From an uncultured Oscillospiraceae bacterium (GTDB taxonomy: Bacteria > Bacillota > Clostridia > Oscillospirales > Oscillospiraceae), in contig CAJTVM010000015.1 of NCBI GenBank assembly GCA_910579595.1, positions 1 through 43,017 on the forward strand: a stretch of 43,017 bases of DNA, read 5' to 3'. Positions 40,267 to 43,017 of the stretch are shown one piece after another. The translations under genes and the position numbers were made by a program. Position 1 is the first letter of the stretch; each line of letters opens with the position of its first letter. Below the pieces are notes generated by a model, which was not told the DNA's origin, did no database searches, and worked only from the letters and a program-made list of their open reading frames with translations.

Positions 40267-40369
40267 GGCAGACCCCTCCTCCCCCCGCCAAAACCGTTTC
40301 GCCGGGGTTTGGCGGGGCCCCTTTTGGATTTTAACGCTTGGCAAAGCCAGCCTCGCGCGATTTCACGCT

Positions 40370-40398
40370 TTATAATCATAATCCTAACAGCTTGCCAA
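40370..40398 (-). promoter_or_regulatory. Putative promoter of the two-component operon
   Basis: On the minus strand TTGGCA (40398-40393), 17-base spacer, TTATAA (40375-40370). The leader to ATG 40266 is about 100 bases. Confidence 0.5.
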
Positions 40399-40446
40399 TT
40401 AAGTTGCAACCGGGAAAATATTTAAAATCCGTTTAAGGAGCGTCAA

Positions 40447-40516
40447 GCCCGCCCCAAAGGACGGGGCGGGCAGGCGTCAGACTTCATAGTCAGCGTACGG
40501 GCTTTGCCCAACAGCG
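40447..40516. repeat. Hairpin plus dispersed repeats
   Basis: GCCCGCCCC (40447-40455) and GGGGCGGGC (40463-40471) form a hairpin that may end the CmpB-family gene on the minus strand, although its T-run is poor. A 21-bp stretch (40475-40495) equals 23997-24017, and GCTTTGCCCAACAGCG at 40501-40516 equals the minus-strand copy at 37212-37227. Confidence 0.55.
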
Positions 40517-40542
40517 GCGCCGCCGCTGTACCGCGCGCCGTA

Positions 40543-41241
40543 TCAGTCAAGCCCGGCGCACAGCTTCATGTTGGGGTAACGGCTATAGAGGGCCCCGTCG
40601 GGGTAGTTCTCGTCCAGGAAGCGGGCCACCGCGCCGGAAGCGGGGACGCCCTGCTGACGCTGGCCCATGCGCCCCAAAGCGCAGGCGGACAGCAGGGCGC
40701 TGAAGGTGAGGAACAGGGCGGCGGCGATGGCGATGCGCCGCCCCCGCAGGCGGGGGATGCGCTCGATAAAGCGGGACAGCGCCGGGCAGGCCAGCCGCAC
40801 CCAGACCACGGCGGCCCCGCCCCAGAACAGGCAGAACACCAGGTTGATCCGGCCGTTCAGGTTCAGGGGCAGGTGGCGGTAGTCCCAGAAGGAGGCCCCG
40901 AAGAACACCTCCTGGATCAGGGAGCATATGTACTCGTACACGCCGCCCAGCACGGCGCCGGTCATGAAGATCCGGGCGGCGCTCATGTCGTCCATGCGGT
41001 GAAACACCAAAGTGAGCAGTACCGCCGCCATGCCCCAGACGATGCTGAACGGCCCGTAGAGCAGGCTGCTGCGGCTGGTAAGCTCACCCCGGGTGGCCAG
41101 CCAGAACGCGACCTCGATGAAGTCACCCAAAACGCCGGCAATCAAAAACAGCCAGAACAGCCGGTACAGGGTCAGCGGGGCGCGGGCTGCCGCACCCTGC
41201 GCAGTTTTCCTGGGACGTGCCGCGGTTATATCTCTTGTCAT
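40543..41241 (-). CDS. CmpB-family putative ABC transporter membrane protein
   Basis: 232 residues with about five hydrophobic segments (about 27-48, 62-80, 92-112, 131-152 and 170-188). Motifs LLYGPFSIVWGMAAV, EYICSLIQEVFFGASFWDY and LPLNLNGRINLVFCLFWGGA are characteristic of the ABC-transporter type IV / CmpB family (PF06541-like). Despite the name no ATPase partner is nearby and the function is unknown. ATG 41241 has AGGAGGTACAAC upstream. The last 40 residues are soluble. Confidence 0.8.
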   Translation of the reverse strand: MTRDITAARPRKTAQGAAARAPLTLYRLFWLFLIAGVLGDFIEVAFWLATRGELTSRSSLLYGPFSIVWGMAAVLLTLVFHRMDDMSAARIFMTGAVLGGVYEYICSLIQEVFFGASFWDYRHLPLNLNGRINLVFCLFWGGAAVVWVRLACPALSRFIERIPRLRGRRIAIAAALFLTFSALLSACALGRMGQRQQGVPASGAVARFLDENYPDGALYSRYPNMKLCAGLD

Positions 41242-41344
41242 GTTGTACCTCCTTGCGCGGGGTGGATAGGGTATGGGATAATATAGCACCCCATGTCCGG
41301 GAAAATGCAAAAGGAAATATAAAGAATTTCTTAAATTTGCCAGG

Positions 41345-41380
41345 AAAAAACCGCGCCTCCCACGGAGACACGGTTTTTTC
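41345..41380. terminator. Bidirectional terminator
   Basis: AAAAAACCG (41345-41353) pairs with CGGTTTTTT (41371-41379) with a further CTCC/GGAG stem inside. It follows the HIT gene on the minus strand. Confidence 0.75.
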
Positions 41381-41419
41381 GTTGGTTCGACGGAAGAAAG
41401 GCTGCTTTCTGCCCCGGCG

Positions 41420-41773
41420 TTAACCGGGGGGCCAGGTCATATCCCGGCCCGCCAGCACATGGAAGTGGAGGTGGGGTACGGACTGGCCCGCCTGCGCGCC
41501 GCAGTTGGATACCACCCGGAAGTCGGTGACGCCCAGCTCCTTCGTCACCTTGGAGATGACCTCGAAGCAGCGGGTCACCACCAGGGAGTTGGTCCCGTTG
41601 ACCTCGCCGCAGGAGCCGATGTGCACCTTGGGGATGACCAGGAAATGGACGGGGGCCTGGGGGTCGATATCGTGGAACGCCACGCATTTTTCGTCCTTGT
41701 AGACGATCTTGGAAGGAATCTCTCCCTTGACGATTTTGCAGAATAAGCAGTCTGGGTTTTGTGTCTGTAGCAT
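41420..41773 (-). CDS. HIT-family (histidine triad) nucleotide hydrolase
   Basis: 117 residues. The histidine triad HLHFH (H101, H103, H105) in QSVPHLHFHVLAG and the N-terminal CLFCKIVKGEIPSKIVYKDE, HDIDPQAPVHFLVIPKVHI identify a Hint-type protein that cleaves AMP-linked substrates. AAGGAGGTTTAACTC precedes ATG 41773. It follows the cupin gene after 14 bases and is probably in one operon with it. Confidence 0.92.
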   Translation of the reverse strand: MLQTQNPDCLFCKIVKGEIPSKIVYKDEKCVAFHDIDPQAPVHFLVIPKVHIGSCGEVNGTNSLVVTRCFEVISKVTKELGVTDFRVVSNCGAQAGQSVPHLHFHVLAGRDMTWPPG

Positions 41774-41787
41774 GAGTTAAACCTCCT

Positions 41788-42117
41788 TTACTGCTGGGGC
41801 ACGACGGCAAAAAACTCCAGATCGCCGTCGCTGTTGTTGATGAGGGAATGGGCCTGCCCCTTGGGGCAGTAGTGGCAGTCCCCGGCCTTCAGAGGTTCTT
41901 CGCCGCCCTCCGCCTTCACCTTGCCCGTGCCGGACAGGATATAGACGATCTCGCTGCTGGTCTCATGGGTGTGGTAGCCGATGGACGAGCCGGGAGGCAG
42001 GACGCCGTGGAGGATGCGGTTGCGTTCATCCACGTGCATCTGGGCGTGGATCTCCCCCTCGCCGCCCATAAAGCGGGGGATAACCTCGGTTTCCATTGCG
42101 GAAAAATCAATGAGCAT
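41788..42117 (-). CDS. Cupin-domain protein
   Basis: 109 residues. Single cupin barrel: motif 1 GSSIGYHTHETSSEIVYILS with metal-binding H-x-H and E, then GTGKVKAEGGEEPLKAGDCH and motif 2 CPKGQAHSLINNSDGDLEFF. The substrate is unknown; such small cupins often bind a metal or a sugar-like ligand. AAGGAGAACCGCGCT precedes ATG 42117. Operon with the HIT gene downstream and the unassigned gene upstream. Confidence 0.88.
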   Translation of the reverse strand: MLIDFSAMETEVIPRFMGGEGEIHAQMHVDERNRILHGVLPPGSSIGYHTHETSSEIVYILSGTGKVKAEGGEEPLKAGDCHYCPKGQAHSLINNSDGDLEFFAVVPQQ

Positions 42118-42132
42118 AGCGCGGTTCTCCTT

Positions 42133-42924
42133 TCATACGGCTTTGAATTGGTTGGTGTCCGGGTCGTAGGCGTACCCCGCCCCGGACAGCCTGGACACCA
42201 GCTCCGCCTGGTCCGCGTCCAGCCCATCACACAGGGCATCCAGGCTGGAAAATTCGTCCCGGAGCTTGGTGTTGATGAAACTCAGCAAAATATATGGGTC
42301 TTGGAGCAGCATAGTCTCCCTCCTGAACGCAACTATGGCGGCGGTGTGCTCGCCTTGACAGGTGATCGCCTCGTCCGGGCGCCGGGGGTTTTCCAGCCCC
42401 AGCACGTCGTAATACTCGTCGGACCACTCCAGCCCCGACGGGTCAAACGCGGCCTGGAGGGCTTTGACCCTCTGGTAGGGCTCTGCGGGCACAATGCCGA
42501 ATTCCCTGGCGATGGCCCCGCAGGCGGCGTCCTTCGCCGCGAAATATTCCGCCATATCCCCCTTCTGCCGGGCGGCGGCGTCCTCGGCGGCGAACTCCGG
42601 GAAGCGCTCCTCCGGTAGCCACCAGATTTGGGAAAGGGGATTGGCGTCTCCGCCGTCAAGGACAAAGGACAGGAACTCCCGGAAATCCCGCCCCACGGGG
42701 AGGACGTACTTCCCCTCCTCCCCCATGGCCGGGTCTACGCAGAACACCCGCTCATCTCCCGGCAGGAGGATGAAGTGGACGCCGCCGCAGCCGATCCGGC
42801 CCACAAACTCCGCGCCGAGGGGGGTGCAAAAGTAGGCGAAACCGTCCCCGCCGTCCTGGAGCAGACCGATGCTCTCAAAGTCGATATCCAGCGCCCGGAA
42901 GCGCTTCAAATCATCTCTGGTCAT
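42133..42924 (-). CDS. Protein of unknown function
   Basis: 263 residues, soluble. The N-terminal half has PLGAEFVGRIGCGGVHFILL, DERVFCVDPAMGEEGKYVLP and FREFLSFVLDGGDANPLSQI, a layout that I associate with uncharacterised SMI1/SUKH-like Clostridia proteins (G-x-DGVHY pattern), but the match is too weak to assign. The C-terminal half (EWSDEYYDVLGLENPRRPDE; AYDPDTNQFKAV) shows no motif. ATG 42924 has AGGTGAAGGG upstream. Same strand and close to the cupin gene. Confidence 0.6.
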   Translation of the reverse strand: MTRDDLKRFRALDIDFESIGLLQDGGDGFAYFCTPLGAEFVGRIGCGGVHFILLPGDERVFCVDPAMGEEGKYVLPVGRDFREFLSFVLDGGDANPLSQIWWLPEERFPEFAAEDAAARQKGDMAEYFAAKDAACGAIAREFGIVPAEPYQRVKALQAAFDPSGLEWSDEYYDVLGLENPRRPDEAITCQGEHTAAIVAFRRETMLLQDPYILLSFINTKLRDEFSSLDALCDGLDADQAELVSRLSGAGYAYDPDTNQFKAV

Positions 42925-42937
42925 CCCTTCACCTCTC

Positions 42938-43017
42938 TCACACGCCCAGTTTCATGGCGACCACGTTGTCCACCATGGCCAGCGCGTTGTCCAGCATGAG
43001 CACATCCTTGCCGCCGC
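42938..43017 (-). CDS. Cut-off gene at the window edge
   Basis: The last 25 codons of a minus-strand frame: GKDVLMLDNALAMVDNVVAM, then KLGV and TGA at 42938-42940. The frame is open to the window end and lies 13 bases upstream of the unassigned 263-residue gene, so it is probably in the same operon. Too short to identify. Confidence 0.5.
   Translation of the reverse strand, partial: GGKDVLMLDNALAMVDNVVAMKLGV

Noticed and set aside
42133..42924. SUKH/SMI1 immunity protein
   Set aside because: Resemblance is only a loose pattern in the N-terminal half and no toxin gene is nearby; left as unknown function.
1..43017. tRNA, rRNA genes and CRISPR arrays
   Set aside because: No cloverleaf with TTCRANNC arm or rRNA signature was spotted, and no regularly spaced short direct repeats with unique spacers exist; the 134-bp tandem units at 16438-16728 have no spacers.

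Overview
The window looks like a chromosomal origin-proximal segment of a moderately GC-rich, anaerobic, butyrate-type Clostridia. My best guess from gene order and protein character is family Oscillospiraceae (Flavonifractor/Pseudoflavonifractor/Lawsonibacter-like). Reasons: the dnaN-(S4 protein)-recF-remB-gyrB-gyrA order of Firmicutes; a parA-parB cluster with four parS sites; a Noc-type ParB paralogue; and a CoA-transferase plus thiolase module typical of short-chain fatty-acid fermenters. dnaA and oriC themselves are not in the window. No tRNA, rRNA, CRISPR array, transposase or prophage was seen.

Layout. 1-7686 (+): end of dnaN, S4 RNA-binding protein, recF, a small inserted divergent pair (unknown 92-aa protein / XRE repressor), remB, a PH-domain protein, gyrB, gyrA. 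7891-8776: rnhA, a ribbon-helix-helix gene and a divergent 54-aa gene. 8842-18063 (-): aspS (with a decayed copy of its own 3' end downstream), a zinc-finger membrane protein, hisS, mgsA, a MinD-like ATPase, rsmG, membrane proteins, mscL, a 120-aa protein, serS. 18176-22982: the segregation region, with parA, parB and a ParB-coupled membrane coiled-coil protein, four parS sites, and a sigma/anti-sigma-like pair. 23064-25874 (+): tadA, a yitT-family membrane gene behind a repeat-filled leader, and noc. 25841-29422: an accessory island of small secreted proteins, a PadR-type regulator and a HAAS-like membrane protein, built around a segmental duplication. 29498-32482 (-): CoA-transferase subunits, a 47-aa gene and a thiolase. 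32708-35579 (-): a P-type cation ATPase behind what reads as a yybP-ykoY (Mn2+) riboswitch with its own promoter and terminator. 35641-43017 (-): PrsA-like foldase, a two-component system, a CmpB-family membrane protein, a HIT protein, a cupin, an unassigned protein and a cut-off gene.

How it fits together. The left part is replication/topology housekeeping (clamp, RecF, gyrase, RNase H). The middle is translation (three aminoacyl-tRNA synthetases, RsmG, TadA) interleaved with cell-cycle and chromosome-positioning genes (MinD-like, ParAB-parS, Noc). The right part is metabolism, ion homeostasis and envelope.

Most novel-looking items: (1) the PadR island, where two copies of the same boundary sequences enclose different secreted-protein payloads; (2) a family of co-oriented, stop-codon-proximal intercistronic repeats ending in CGTGACAAC, found at six loci including the dnaN/S4 and gyrB/gyrA junctions; (3) two 164-bp MITE-like elements, each between a promoter and its gene; (4) a membrane coiled-coil protein translationally coupled to ParB; (5) a noc leader hairpin that would hide the ribosome binding site only in read-through mRNA.
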